From Frigoribacterium sp. ACAM 257 (lineage in GTDB: Bacteria > Actinomycetota > Actinomycetes > Actinomycetales > Microbacteriaceae): a stretch of DNA of 64,000 nucleotides. The stretch spans positions 806,001-870,000 of the forward strand of contig NZ_VOLO01000001.1 in assembly GCF_007954365.1 (NCBI RefSeq), given 5' to 3'. The position numbers and the translations under genes are program-made. Below the pieces are notes generated by a model. That model had not been told where the DNA came from. It made no database searches and was given only the letters and a program-made list of their open reading frames with translations. Below, piece by piece: positions 8,191 through 17,294 of the stretch; the first letter of the stretch is position 1; each line of letters starts with the position of its first letter.

Positions 8191-8713
8191 TGTCGGCGAC
8201 GGTCGCGGAGTACGCCTCGACGAGGTCGTCGGCCTCGACGAACGCGCTGAGGCCGGGGCCTCCGGCGCCCATGGCCACTCGACGCCCGACGATCCGTTCG
8301 TCGGCCACGACGGGCCAGGCGGTCGAGCTGCCGATCGGCGTGATCGTGCCGCGCTCGAAGCCCGTCGCGTCGAGAGCGACCTCCGCCGTCGGCATCGAGA
8401 GCTTGTTGACACCCACCGCCGTCCGCAGCTTGCGCCACGAGATCTGTCTGTTCCCCGGGACGAGCGCGAAGAGGAACGACCCGTCGTGCCTCTTGACCAC
8501 GAGGCTCTTGACGACCGAGGACGGGTCGACCCCCAGCAGGGCCGCCGCCGCCTCGAGGCTGTCCGCCGCCGGGCGCGCGACGATCTCGACGGGGAGGCCT
8601 CGTTGCGCGGCGTCGGCGAGGAGGCGCTGCGTGCCCGGCCCCTGCACGGCGTCCGGTACCGCGGCGTCGTCCACAGGCGAGGCGTCGGAGGCTGTCGAGG
8701 CAGAGTCGCTCAT
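8180..8713 (-). CDS. YbaK/EbsC family aminoacyl-tRNA deacylase
   Basis: 177-residue YbaK/ProX-fold protein, a trans-editing enzyme that hydrolyses mischarged aminoacyl-tRNA (Cys-tRNA-Pro in the best studied members). The conserved core is visible: SSVVKSLVVKRHDGSFLFALVPGNRQISWRKL (broken by family insertions), TAEVALDATGFERGTITPIG, and VGRRVAMGAGGPGLSAFVEADDLV. The Lys of VVKSLV, about residue 68, is the usual active-site Lys. The first ~35 residues are low complexity; GTG codons near GPGTQRLL could be the true start. The annotated ATG lies only 15 bp from the divergent dusB start. Confidence 0.85.
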   Translation of the reverse strand: MSDSASTASDASPVDDAAVPDAVQGPGTQRLLADAAQRGLPVEIVARPAADSLEAAAALLGVDPSSVVKSLVVKRHDGSFLFALVPGNRQISWRKLRTAVGVNKLSMPTAEVALDATGFERGTITPIGSSTAWPVVADERIVGRRVAMGAGGPGLSAFVEADDLVEAYSATVADISD

Positions 8714-8728
8714 GGGAGAATCGTACCG

Positions 8729-9886
8729 ATGACCACCACCACCCTGCCTTCCCCTGGCCTGTCGATCGGACCGATCGACGTGGCCTCGCCCGTCGTCCTC
8801 GCGCCGATGGCCGGCATCACGAACACGGCCTACCGCCGCCTCTGCCGCGAGCACGGCGCCGGCCTGTACGTCAGCGAGATGATCACGAGCCGCGCCCTCG
8901 TCGAGCGCACCCCCGAGTCGATGCGGCTGATCACGCACCACGAGAGCGAGACTCCCCGCAGCATCCAGCTCTACGGCGTCGAGCCGAACACCGTGGCGGA
9001 GGCGGTGACCATGCTGGTCGCCGAGGACCGCGCGGACCACATCGACCTCAACTTCGGCTGCCCCGTGGCGAAGGTGACGCGGCGCGGCGGGGGAGCAGCC
9101 CTCCCCTGGAAGATCGGGCTCTTCCGCGAGATCGTCGAGCGGGCCGTGAAGGCCGCCGGCGACGTCCCCCTGACCGTGAAGATGCGCAAGGGCATCGACG
9201 ACGAGCACCTCACCTACCTCGAGGCGGGCCGCGCCGCTGAGGGCGCGGGCGTCGCGAGCGTCGCGCTCCACGCCCGTACCGCCTCCGAGTACTACTCGGG
9301 CCAGGCCGACTGGTCCGCGATCGCGAAGCTGAAGCAGACGGTCACGAGCGTGCCCGTGCTCGGCAACGGCGACATCTGGTCCGCGGCCGACGCTCTCCGC
9401 ATGGTCGACGAGACGGGCTGCGACGGCGTCGTCGTCGGTCGGGGCTGCCTCGGGCGCCCGTGGCTGTTCGGCGACCTCGCGGCCGCGTTCCGCGGCGAGG
9501 AGCAGAAGGCCGAGCCGGCCCTCGGCGAGGTGGCCGCGGCCTTCCGGCGGCACGCCGAGCTGCTGGTCGAGTTCTACGACGGAGACGAGCCGCACGCCTG
9601 CCGTGACATCCGCAAGCACGTCGCCTGGTACTTCAAGGGCTATCCCGTGGGCGGCGACACGCGAGCCGCGCTGGCGGCCGTCGAGTCGCTGCAGCAGATG
9701 GACGACCTGCTGGCGACGCTCGACGCCGATCAGCCGTACCCCGGCGACGCGGCGGAGGGCCCGCGGGGCCGCGCCGGCAGCCCGAAGCGGCCGTCGTTGC
9801 CCGACCGCTGGCTCGAGAGCCGCGAGCTCGACGAAGCGTTCCGCGGCGAGCTCGTCGCGGCCGAGCTGCACCACAGCGGGGGCTGA
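8729..9886 (+). CDS. dusB: tRNA-dihydrouridine synthase, DusB type
   Basis: 385-residue flavoenzyme that reduces uridine to dihydrouridine in the tRNA D-loop. FMN-binding TIM barrel: ASPVVLAPMAGITNTAYRRLCRE at the N terminus, SIQLYGVEP, and the catalytic Cys111 in HIDLNFGCPVAKVTRRGGG; VKMRKG, ALHARTASEYYSGQADW and GNGDIWSAADALRM follow, with GVVVGRGCLGRPWLF near the phosphate site. The C-terminal helical domain (HACRDIRKHVAWYFKGYP) contacts tRNA. GGGAGA at 8715-8720 is the ribosome site for ATG 8729 and directly abuts the start codon of the divergent ybaK gene. Followed by dgt after 74 bp on the same strand. Confidence 0.95.
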   Translation: MTTTTLPSPGLSIGPIDVASPVVLAPMAGITNTAYRRLCREHGAGLYVSEMITSRALVERTPESMRLITHHESETPRSIQLYGVEPNTVAEAVTMLVAEDRADHIDLNFGCPVAKVTRRGGGAALPWKIGLFREIVERAVKAAGDVPLTVKMRKGIDDEHLTYLEAGRAAEGAGVASVALHARTASEYYSGQADWSAIAKLKQTVTSVPVLGNGDIWSAADALRMVDETGCDGVVVGRGCLGRPWLFGDLAAAFRGEEQKAEPALGEVAAAFRRHAELLVEFYDGDEPHACRDIRKHVAWYFKGYPVGGDTRAALAAVESLQQMDDLLATLDADQPYPGDAAEGPRGRAGSPKRPSLPDRWLESRELDEAFRGELVAAELHHSGG

Positions 9887-9960
9887 GGCGTGTCCTCCCC
9901 GGCGTCCGTCCGTCCCGCCTCCCTGATCCCGTCCGACCCCGTCAGCCCGAGAGGCCCCCG

Positions 9961-11232
9961 GTGACCACTGCCTCCCTGCACGGCGTCGGCGTCGAGTACG
10001 CCCCCGCCGACTCCGAGCGCTGGCTGCCCGAGCAGCACTCGAACCGTCGCAGCGACTTCGCCCGCGACCGCGCTCGTCTGCTGCACTCGAGCGCGCTCCG
10101 CCGCCTCGCCGCCAAGACGCAGGTGCTGAGCCCGACTGCCGGGCTCGACTTCGCCCGCAACCGCCTCACCCACTCGCTCGAGGTGGCGCAGGTCGGCCGC
10201 GAGCTCGCGACGAGCCTCGGGCTCGACCCCGACGTCGTCGACACGGCGTGCCTGGCACACGACCTCGGCCACCCGCCGTTCGGGCACAACGGTGAGCGCG
10301 CGCTCAACGAGTGGGCCTCGGGCATCGGCGGCTTCGAGGGAAACGCCCAGACGCTCCGACTGCTGACGCGCATCGAGCCGAAGGTCATCGACGCGACGGG
10401 GCGCAGCTTCGGCCTGAACCTGACCCGGGCGAGCCTCGACGCGAGCTGCAAGTACCCGTGGCCGGCGGCCCAGGGCGTCCCCGACCCGGGCGGACGCATG
10501 AAGTTCGGCTTCTACGACGACGACACGGCGGCCTTCGACTGGCTGCGGGCCGGTGCGCCGAGGCGTCGCCGGTGCATCGAGGCCCAGGTGATGGACCTTT
10601 CCGACGACATCGCCTACTCGGTGCACGACTTCGAGGACGCCGTGGTGAACGGCTACGTCGACGTGTCGAGCCTCGGCTCGCCCGACGGCCACGAGTCCCT
10701 GGTCACGGCCATGCACGCGTGGGTCGGCGGCGAGCTGAGCCGTGACGAGCTCGTCGAGGCCTTCGACCGCCTCCGGCGGCAGCCCTTCTGGCTGCGCTCC
10801 TACGACGGCGGCCGCCTCGACCAGGCGCGGCTGAAGAACCTGACCAGCCAGCTGATCGGCCGCTTCGCCGGCTCGGCCACGCAGTCCACGCGCGAGTCGT
10901 ACGCCGAGCAGTCCCTCATCCGCTTCAGCGCCAGCATGGTCATCTCTCCTGACGTCATCGGCGAGATCGCCGTGCTGAAGGGGATCACGGCGGCGTTCGT
11001 GATGACCCAGGGCCACCGGCAGCCGATCTACGAGCGTCAGCGCGAGGTCCTGACGACGTTGTCCGACGCCCTCTGGGCGACGGGCGACTCCGAGCTGGAC
11101 CCGGGCTTCCGTGCCGACTGGGCCGTCGCCGACGACGACTCCGGCAGGAGGCGCGTGGTCGTCGACCAGGTCGCCTCCCTCACCGACCAGAGCGCGGTCA
11201 GCTGGCACGACCGCCTCGTCGGCGCCCGATGA
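9961..11232 (+). CDS. dgt: Deoxyguanosinetriphosphate triphosphohydrolase-like HD protein
   Basis: 423-residue HD-superfamily dNTPase that cleaves dNTPs to nucleoside and triphosphate. The N-terminal part ends in RRLAAKTQVLSP; the metal-binding histidine sits in ARNRLTHSLEVAQVGREL and the HD pair at His100-Asp101 in ACLAHDLGHPPFGHNGE. The second metal Asp is in QVMDLSDDIAYSVHDFEDAV. Length and order fit the bacterial dGTPase-like family. The GTG start at 9961 has GAGAGG upstream. It sits between dusB and dnaG, an order often seen in Actinobacteria. Confidence 0.93.
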   Translation: MTTASLHGVGVEYAPADSERWLPEQHSNRRSDFARDRARLLHSSALRRLAAKTQVLSPTAGLDFARNRLTHSLEVAQVGRELATSLGLDPDVVDTACLAHDLGHPPFGHNGERALNEWASGIGGFEGNAQTLRLLTRIEPKVIDATGRSFGLNLTRASLDASCKYPWPAAQGVPDPGGRMKFGFYDDDTAAFDWLRAGAPRRRRCIEAQVMDLSDDIAYSVHDFEDAVVNGYVDVSSLGSPDGHESLVTAMHAWVGGELSRDELVEAFDRLRRQPFWLRSYDGGRLDQARLKNLTSQLIGRFAGSATQSTRESYAEQSLIRFSASMVISPDVIGEIAVLKGITAAFVMTQGHRQPIYERQREVLTTLSDALWATGDSELDPGFRADWAVADDDSGRRRVVVDQVASLTDQSAVSWHDRLVGAR

Positions 11233-11311
11233 ACGGCCCCGCGACCCGGCCCGCGGACCGCCGGGTGGTCGGCCCCGCGACCGGGCCTGCGTTCCGAAGG
11301 GAGACCCTCCC

Positions 11312-13222
11312 GTGCCCGGCTTGATCAAGCGCGACGACATCGACGAGGTCCGCTCCCGCACCAACATCGCCGACGTCGTCGGCGACCACGTCACGCTCAA
11401 GGGCGCGGGCGTCGGCTCGCTGAAGGGCCTCTGCCCGTTCCACGACGAACGCAGTCCGAGCTTCCACGTCCGTCCCCAGGTCGGTCGGTACCACTGCTTC
11501 GGCTGTGGCGAGGACGGCGACGTCTACAGCTTCGTGATGAAGACCGACCACACGACGTTCCAGGAGGCGGTGGAGCGGCTGGCGAGCCGCATCGGCTTCA
11601 CGCTGCGCTACGAGGACGGCGGCCAGGCGAGCGACCACGGCGGCCGTGCGCGTCTGATCGCCGCGAACGAGGCCGCGCGGGAGTTCTTCGTGCAGCACCT
11701 GACCGCCGCGGACGCGGACCCTGCCCGCCGGTTCCTCGGCGAGCGAGGATTCGACCCTGCCGCGGCCGAGCGCTTCGGCGTCGGCTTCGCGCCGAAGTCG
11801 TTCGACGCCCTCCGCTCGCACCTCAAGGGCGCGGGCTTCGCCGACGAGGAGCTCGTCACGGCCGGCCTGCTGAGCCAGGGCGACCGCAGCCCCTACGACC
11901 GGTTCCGGGGGCGTCTGGTGTGGCCGATCCGCGACGTCACCGGGTCGACCATCGGCTTCGGCGCGCGCCGTCTGCTCGACGACGACAAGGGGCCCAAGTA
12001 CCTCAACACGCCCGAGACGCCGATCTACCACAAGTCGCAGGTCCTCTACGGGCTCGACCTCGCCCGTCGGGACATCGCCAAGGGCAAGCAGGTCGTCATC
12101 GTCGAGGGCTACACCGACGTCATGGCCTGCCACCTGGCGGGCGTGACGACCGCGGTGGCGACGTGCGGCACCTCCTTCGGCGTCGACCACATCAAGCTGC
12201 TGCGGCCGATGCTCGGCGAGAGCGCCGGGCACGACCTCTCGGCTCTCGGCCAGGTCGTCTTCACGTTCGACCCCGACGAGGCCGGCCAGAAGGCAGCCTC
12301 TCGCGCCTTCGCCGAGGAGCAGCGCTTCCAGACCCAGACCTTCGTGGCGCTCCCGCCCGAGGGCCTCGACCCGTGCGACCTCAGGCTGGCGAGGGGAGAC
12401 GACGCGGTCCGTCGCATGATCGACACCCGGCGGCCCATGTTCGAGTTCATGATCCAGCGCAGCGTCGTGGGGTTCGACCTGGAGACGGTCGAGGGGCGCG
12501 CCAGCGCCGTCCGTGCAGCGGCGCCGGCTGTCGCGTCGATCCGCGACAACTCGATCCGGCTCGGCTACGCGCGCTTCCTCGCCAAGGCCGTCGGGGAGGA
12601 CACGGAGACCGTCGTCGAGGTCGTCACGTCCGTGATGCGCCAGGCCCAGGCGACCGCGTCCGCGCCTCGTGCCCTGCCTGCCAACGCCTCCGAGGGGCGT
12701 CAGTCGATCACGAGCCTGCCGCCCCTCCCCGAGGAGCCGGCCGGTCCGAGCCTCATGACGCTGCCGGGGGACCTGACGACGCGGACGGAGCGGGACGCGG
12801 TGATGGCGATGCTGCAGCACCCCGACGCGGTCGGCTTCGAGCTCATGCGGCGCGCCGTCCGGGCGCGCCTGGAGACCTCGTCGCTGGCGGTCGTCCGCGA
12901 CGCCATCGGGGCCAGTCTCGACAAGTTCGGCGACGCCTCCTGGTTGGACGTCGTGCTCGACCAGACGCCCGCGCCGTTCGACGCCCTGGCGAAGGAGCTG
13001 GCGGTCGCGCCGATCCCCGAGCGGCAGGACAGGGAGATCACGACCTACTGCCGCGGCATCGTGGTCTCGGTCGTCGAGCGTGACCTCATCCGCGAGAAGT
13101 CCGAGCTGATGGGCAGGTCGTTCCGCACCGACGTGAAGACCGACCCGGAGAAGTGGCGTGAGATCCAGGTGCAGCTCGCCGCGCTCGAGGGCGAGCGGAG
13201 GGCGCTCACGGCCGAGCAGTGA
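11312..13222 (+). CDS. dnaG: DNA primase DnaG
   Basis: 636-residue replicative primase that makes RNA primers for Okazaki fragments and works with the DnaB helicase. The N-terminal CHC2 zinc ribbon is complete (Cys41-x2-His44 and Cys62-x2-Cys65 in GLCPFHDERSPSFH and YHCFGCGEDGD). The catalytic core follows with FGARRLLDDDKGPKYLNTPET, and the TOPRIM motif in QVVIVEGYTDVMACH (about 261-275) with its later DPDEAGQKA acid pair. The C-terminal helicase-binding domain is diverged, as usual. GTG at 11312 has GAAGGGAG about 9 nt upstream. Preceded by dgt. Confidence 0.97.
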   Translation: MPGLIKRDDIDEVRSRTNIADVVGDHVTLKGAGVGSLKGLCPFHDERSPSFHVRPQVGRYHCFGCGEDGDVYSFVMKTDHTTFQEAVERLASRIGFTLRYEDGGQASDHGGRARLIAANEAAREFFVQHLTAADADPARRFLGERGFDPAAAERFGVGFAPKSFDALRSHLKGAGFADEELVTAGLLSQGDRSPYDRFRGRLVWPIRDVTGSTIGFGARRLLDDDKGPKYLNTPETPIYHKSQVLYGLDLARRDIAKGKQVVIVEGYTDVMACHLAGVTTAVATCGTSFGVDHIKLLRPMLGESAGHDLSALGQVVFTFDPDEAGQKAASRAFAEEQRFQTQTFVALPPEGLDPCDLRLARGDDAVRRMIDTRRPMFEFMIQRSVVGFDLETVEGRASAVRAAAPAVASIRDNSIRLGYARFLAKAVGEDTETVVEVVTSVMRQAQATASAPRALPANASEGRQSITSLPPLPEEPAGPSLMTLPGDLTTRTERDAVMAMLQHPDAVGFELMRRAVRARLETSSLAVVRDAIGASLDKFGDASWLDVVLDQTPAPFDALAKELAVAPIPERQDREITTYCRGIVVSVVERDLIREKSELMGRSFRTDVKTDPEKWREIQVQLAALEGERRALTAEQ

Positions 13223-13283
13223 GACCCGGTGAGCGACGGCGTCCGAGGCGCGGGGAAGCTCGCGGACCACGTGGCAAACTTCG

Positions 13284-13312
13284 TTGCGAGTTTGTAAACG
13301 ATCGCCTATCGG
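13284..13312 (+). promoter_or_regulatory. Possible promoter of the peptide-transporter operon
   Basis: TTGCGA (13284-13289) and TATCGG (13307-13312) with a 17-bp spacer, inside an unusually AT-rich stretch (about 13270-13350) between dnaG and the binding-protein gene. A second AT-rich candidate, TACCAAT, lies at about 13338. Weak match to consensus. Confidence 0.35.
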
Positions 13313-13419
13313 TTGCAGCCGAGAGCTGTCTGTGTGTTACCAATAGCTACCCCCCGTGCAGTGCCGCACCCACAGCTGCGGCCTCGGGGTCCCTGCACAC
13401 AGAGAAAGAGGCAACCGGA

Positions 13420-15045
13420 ATGACATCCGACTCCAGGCTCAACCGTCGCGTCCTCGCCGTCATGGGGGGAGCAGCCGCCACGGCTCTCGTCCTGGCCGGC
13501 TGCGCGTCCGGCGGCGACGCGGCCGACGACGCGCTCAACGGCATCAGCGTCGGCACCACCGACGTCATCACTTCGCTCGACCCGGCCGGGTCGTACGACA
13601 ACGGCTCGTTCGCGGTGCAGAACCAGGTCTTCGGGTTCCTCCTGAACTCGCCCTACGGCAGCCCGGACGTCGAGCCCGACCTCGCCGAGTCGGCCGAGTT
13701 CACCGACCCGACCACCTACACGGTCACCCTCAAGGACGGCCTCACGTTCGCCAACGGCAACGCGCTGACCTCGAGCGACGTCAAGTTCACGTTCGACCGC
13801 CAACTGGCGATCGCGGACGACAACGGCCCCTCGTCCCTGCTCGGGAACCTCGCCGGCACCGAGGCCCCTGACGACAAGACCGTCGTCTTCACGCTCAAGG
13901 GCGCCGACCAGACCTGGCCCCAGATCCTCTCGAGCCCCGCAGGGCCCATCGTCGACGAGGACGTCTTCTCGGCGACCAGCCTCACCGCCCCGGACGACAT
14001 CGTCGACGGAAACGCCTTCTCCGGGCAGTACTCGATCACCGACTACTCGGAGAACGAGTCGATCCAGTACGCGGCCAACGACTCGTACGACGGCGTGCTG
14101 GGCGCGGCGGCGACCGACTCGATCACGGCGACCTACTACACGGAGGAGACCGACCTCAAGCTCGCCGTGCAGGAGGGCGACGTCGACGTCGCGAACCGCA
14201 GCCTGAGCCCCACCGACCTCGCCGACCTGGCGAAGGACGACTCGCTGACCGTGCACAACGGCCCCGGCGGCGAGACGCGCTACATGGTCTTCAACTTCGA
14301 CACGATGCCCTACGGCGCGACCCAGCCGGACGCCGACGCGGCGAAGGCCCTGGCTGTCCGCCAGGCCGTCGCGAGCGTCGTCGACCGCGAGGCCCTCGCC
14401 AAGGAGGTCTACAACGACACCTACACGCCGCTCTACTCGGTCGTCCCCGACGGCCTGACCGGCGCCACCAAGCCCCTCGAGTCGCTCTACGGCGACGGCC
14501 AGGGCGGCCCCGACGCGGACGCCGCGACCTCGGCGCTGTCGACGGCCGGCGTGGACGTGCCCGTGCAGCTCGACCTGCAGTACAGCCCCGACCACTACGG
14601 CGCGTCGAGCGACGAGGAGTACGCCCTGATCAAGACGCAGCTCGAGGCGTCCGGCCTGTTCACCGTGAACCTGCAGTCGACCCTGTGGGACACCTACTCG
14701 ACCGAGCGCCGCCAGGACGCCTACCCGGTGTACCAGCTCGGCTGGTTCCCCGACTTCTCGGACGCCGACAACTACCTGTCGCCGTTCTTCGTGAAGGACA
14801 ACTTCGTCGGCAACCACTACGACTCGGCGGCCGTCCAGGCCCTCCTGTCGCAGGAGATCGCCGAGGAGGACGAGACGGCCCGCACCGCGCTCATCGGCGA
14901 CGTGCAGGACGCCGTCGCGGCCGACCTGCCGACGCTGCCGCTCCTCCAGGGCACGCAGGTCGTCGTCTCGGCCAGCGACGTCCAGGGCGTCGACGACACG
15001 CTCGACGCGTCGTTCAAGTTCCGCTACGGAGCGCTCAGCCGCTAG
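13420..15045 (+). CDS. ABC transporter substrate-binding lipoprotein, family 5 (peptide/opine type)
   Basis: 541-residue extracytoplasmic solute-binding protein of the DppA/OppA family. A twin-arginine-free signal peptide ends in the lipobox LAGC (Cys28). The family 5 hallmark regions follow: ITSLDPAGSYDNGSFAVQNQVF, the LAESAEFTDPTTYTVTLKDGL strand, FANGNALTSSDVKFTFDR, and late NYLSPFFVKDNF. It captures the ligand for the downstream permeases. The ATG has AGAAAGAGG upstream. It is the first gene of a six-gene operon and is separated from the permeases by a strong hairpin, so it is probably made in excess. Ligand unknown: peptides, nickel chelates and opines all use this family. Confidence 0.92.
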   Translation: MTSDSRLNRRVLAVMGGAAATALVLAGCASGGDAADDALNGISVGTTDVITSLDPAGSYDNGSFAVQNQVFGFLLNSPYGSPDVEPDLAESAEFTDPTTYTVTLKDGLTFANGNALTSSDVKFTFDRQLAIADDNGPSSLLGNLAGTEAPDDKTVVFTLKGADQTWPQILSSPAGPIVDEDVFSATSLTAPDDIVDGNAFSGQYSITDYSENESIQYAANDSYDGVLGAAATDSITATYYTEETDLKLAVQEGDVDVANRSLSPTDLADLAKDDSLTVHNGPGGETRYMVFNFDTMPYGATQPDADAAKALAVRQAVASVVDREALAKEVYNDTYTPLYSVVPDGLTGATKPLESLYGDGQGGPDADAATSALSTAGVDVPVQLDLQYSPDHYGASSDEEYALIKTQLEASGLFTVNLQSTLWDTYSTERRQDAYPVYQLGWFPDFSDADNYLSPFFVKDNFVGNHYDSAAVQALLSQEIAEEDETARTALIGDVQDAVAADLPTLPLLQGTQVVVSASDVQGVDDTLDASFKFRYGALSR

Positions 15046-15074
15046 TCGGCAGGACGACCGCCTCACGGCACGAC

Positions 15075-15112
15075 GCGAGGGGTGCTCCGCCCACGGGCGG
15101 GGCACCCCTCGC
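15075..15112 (+). terminator. Strong intercistronic hairpin (terminator/attenuator)
   Basis: 18-bp stem, 15075-15092 against 15095-15112, interrupted only by one G-U pair, with almost no loop and no T tract. It lies between the binding-protein gene and the first permease gene. The usual effect of such structures is partial termination and 3' protection, lowering permease levels relative to the binding protein. Confidence 0.75.
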
Positions 15113-15147
15113 GTCCGCCCCCGTTCCACCCAGAAAGGCACATCGAC

Positions 15148-16251
15148 GTGACAGTGCTCACCGGCGACCAGATCGCCCCCGAGCGGCCCGCCCCGGCGGC
15201 CCCCCGACGACGCCGAGCAGGCGGCGGAGGCGGTGGTCTCGGACGCTACCTGGTGGTCAGGGCCCTCCTCATCATCCCGACCGTCTTCATCCTGGTCACG
15301 CTGGTGTTCTTCCTGATGCGTGTGGTCGGCAACCCGATCACCGCCTCGGTCGGAGACCGACTGACGGAGGCGCAGCTCGCCGAGCGGCTCGCCGCGGCCG
15401 GCTACGACCGGCCGATCATCGTCCAGTACGTCGAGTACCTCGGCCAGATCGTGCGCCTGGACTTCGGCACGACCGCCACGGACAACCGCCAGATCAGCGA
15501 CATCATCGTCACCTACGGCGCCGCGACACTCGAGCTCGTGATCTACGCGCTCGTCGTCGCGCTGGTGATCGGCATCCCGCTCGGCATGCTCGCCGCCTAC
15601 CTCCGCGACCGCTGGCCCGACGCCGTGCTGCGGATCCTCGCGATCTTCGCCTACGCCACGCCCGTCTTCTTCGCGGGCCTGCTGCTCAAGCTGACCTTCT
15701 CGGTCTGGCTCGGCTGGCTCCCGCTGAGCGGGCGCGCCGACACCCGGATCGCGATCGCCCTCGGCCGGATCGAGAACCCCACCGGCATCTACATCCTCGA
15801 CGCGCTCCGGCTCGGCAACTCGACGATCACCCTGAACGTCCTCAGCCACGCGGTGCTGCCCGCCCTCACGCTGGGCCTGCTCACGGCGGGCATCTTCCTC
15901 CGCCTGGTGCGGACGAACGTCATCGGCACGCTCGGCTCCGAGTACGTGGACGCCGCCCGCTCCCGCGGCGTGTCCGAGCTGCGGCTCGTGCGGAAGCACG
16001 CGCTCAAGCCCGCGCTGATCCCGATCATCACCGTGATGGGCCTGCAGATCGCCATGCTGCTCGGCGGCTCGGTGCTCACCGAGACGACCTTCGGCTGGCG
16101 CGGCCTCGGCTTCCAGCTGCAGCAGTACCTCTCGGCGCGCGACTTCGTCGCCGTGCAGGGCATCGTCGCCGTGCTCGCCGTCATCGTCGCCGTCACCAAC
16201 TTCGCGGTCGACGTCGTCGCGGCCCTCATCGACCCGAGAGTGAGGTACTGA
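15148..16251 (+). CDS. ABC transporter permease (DppB type)
   Basis: 367-residue inner-membrane permease of the oligopeptide/dipeptide class. An Ala/Gly/Arg-rich cytoplasmic tail of ~28 residues precedes the first helix (VVRALLIIPTVFILVTLVFFLMR), then the DppB-typical periplasmic loop with GDRLTEAQLAERLAAAGYDRPI. Five further helices follow, and the EAA loop that contacts the ATPase is visible as EYVDAARSRGVSELRLVRKHALKPALIPI, broken here by no gaps (about residues 266-295). GTG at 15148 has AGAAAGG upstream. Two bases separate its stop from the next start. Confidence 0.93.
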   Translation: MTVLTGDQIAPERPAPAAPRRRRAGGGGGGLGRYLVVRALLIIPTVFILVTLVFFLMRVVGNPITASVGDRLTEAQLAERLAAAGYDRPIIVQYVEYLGQIVRLDFGTTATDNRQISDIIVTYGAATLELVIYALVVALVIGIPLGMLAAYLRDRWPDAVLRILAIFAYATPVFFAGLLLKLTFSVWLGWLPLSGRADTRIAIALGRIENPTGIYILDALRLGNSTITLNVLSHAVLPALTLGLLTAGIFLRLVRTNVIGTLGSEYVDAARSRGVSELRLVRKHALKPALIPIITVMGLQIAMLLGGSVLTETTFGWRGLGFQLQQYLSARDFVAVQGIVAVLAVIVAVTNFAVDVVAALIDPRVRY

Positions 16252-16253
16252 CC

Positions 16254-17294
16254 GTGTCGACCACCACCTCCGGCGTCCTGTCCGACCGGCACGAGCCCCT
16301 CTGGAAGCGCCTCCCGATCGTCGCCCACGTGCGCCGTTCGGTCGGCCTGCAGCGCGGCATGCTCGTCGCCGGCATCGTCATCTGCGTCGCGTTCATCGTG
16401 CTCGCCGTCTTCGCCCCCTTGATCGCGCCCTACGGCTACGGTCAGCTCAGCGACGACGGCGGCACGTTCGCGCGCCAGGCCGCGCCCTCGGCCCAGCACC
16501 TCTGGGGCACCACCGTCGGCGGGTACGACGTCTTCAGCCGCGTCGTGTGGGGCACCCGGACCGCGATCTCCGTCGTCGTCGTCGCGGTCGTGCTCTCGAT
16601 CGTGCTCGGCGTCGTCCTGGGCCTCGTCTCCGGCTACCTCGGCGGCTGGGTCGACCGCGTGCTCGTCGTCGTGGCCGACGCCGTCTACGCGTTCCCGTCG
16701 CTGCTGCTCGCGATCGTCGTCTCGATCGTCATCAGCGGCGGCCAGTCGAGCCTCTGGGGCGGCATCCTCTCGGCGGGCATCTCGATCACCGTCGTGTTCG
16801 TGCCCCAGTACTTCCGGGTCGTCCGCGCCGAGGCCGTCCGGCTCAAGTCCGAGGCGTTCGTCGAGTCGGCCAAGGTCGTCGGCAGCAGCACGCCGCGCAT
16901 CATGTTCAAGCACGTGCTCCGCAACGCGACCCGCAGCTTGCCCCTCATCCTGACGCTGAACGCGTCGGAGGCGATCCTCACCCTGGCAGCGCTCGGCTTC
17001 CTGGGCTTCGGCATCGGCCCGACGTCGGCCGCCGAGTGGGGCTACGACCTGAACCGAGCGCTCAGCGACACGGCGAGCGGCATCTGGTGGACGGGCGTGT
17101 TCCCCGGCGCGGCCATCGTCCTCATGGTGCTCGGCATCACCCTCGTGGGCGAGAGCCTGAACGACCTGGCCGACCCGCGCCTCCGGACGCGTCGCCGGGC
17201 CGGGCGCACCCAGAAGGCCGGACGCCGCGGTGCCGGCAGCACGACGACCACGACGGCCGCAGCGCCGGTCGAGCCGCAGGAGGCGACAGCATGA
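16254..17294 (+). CDS. ABC transporter permease (DppC type)
   Basis: 346-residue second permease. Starts at GTG 16254 right after the preceding stop. N-terminal helix LVAGIVICVAFIVLAVFAPLIAPYGYG and the DppC-typical LWGTTVGGYDVFSRVVWGTRTAI are followed by four more helices; the EAA loop is EAFVESAKVVGSSTPRIMFKHVL (broken by the conserved Gly). The C-terminal ~40 residues are Arg- and Thr-rich and low complexity. It pairs with the upstream permease to form the channel. ATGA overlap with the ATPase gene. Confidence 0.93.
   Translation: MSTTTSGVLSDRHEPLWKRLPIVAHVRRSVGLQRGMLVAGIVICVAFIVLAVFAPLIAPYGYGQLSDDGGTFARQAAPSAQHLWGTTVGGYDVFSRVVWGTRTAISVVVVAVVLSIVLGVVLGLVSGYLGGWVDRVLVVVADAVYAFPSLLLAIVVSIVISGGQSSLWGGILSAGISITVVFVPQYFRVVRAEAVRLKSEAFVESAKVVGSSTPRIMFKHVLRNATRSLPLILTLNASEAILTLAALGFLGFGIGPTSAAEWGYDLNRALSDTASGIWWTGVFPGAAIVLMVLGITLVGESLNDLADPRLRTRRRAGRTQKAGRRGAGSTTTTTAAAPVEPQEATA

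Noticed and set aside
13306-15999. Very long open frame on the minus strand opposite the peptide-binding protein and permease genes
   Set aside because: Arg/Val/Gly/Asp-rich protein without any motif; it mirrors a well-identified gene on the plus strand. Such antisense frames are normal in GC-rich DNA. The same applies to frames opposite aceE (34499-37612), metNIQ (46060-49329), the MFS gene (53184-55748) and others.
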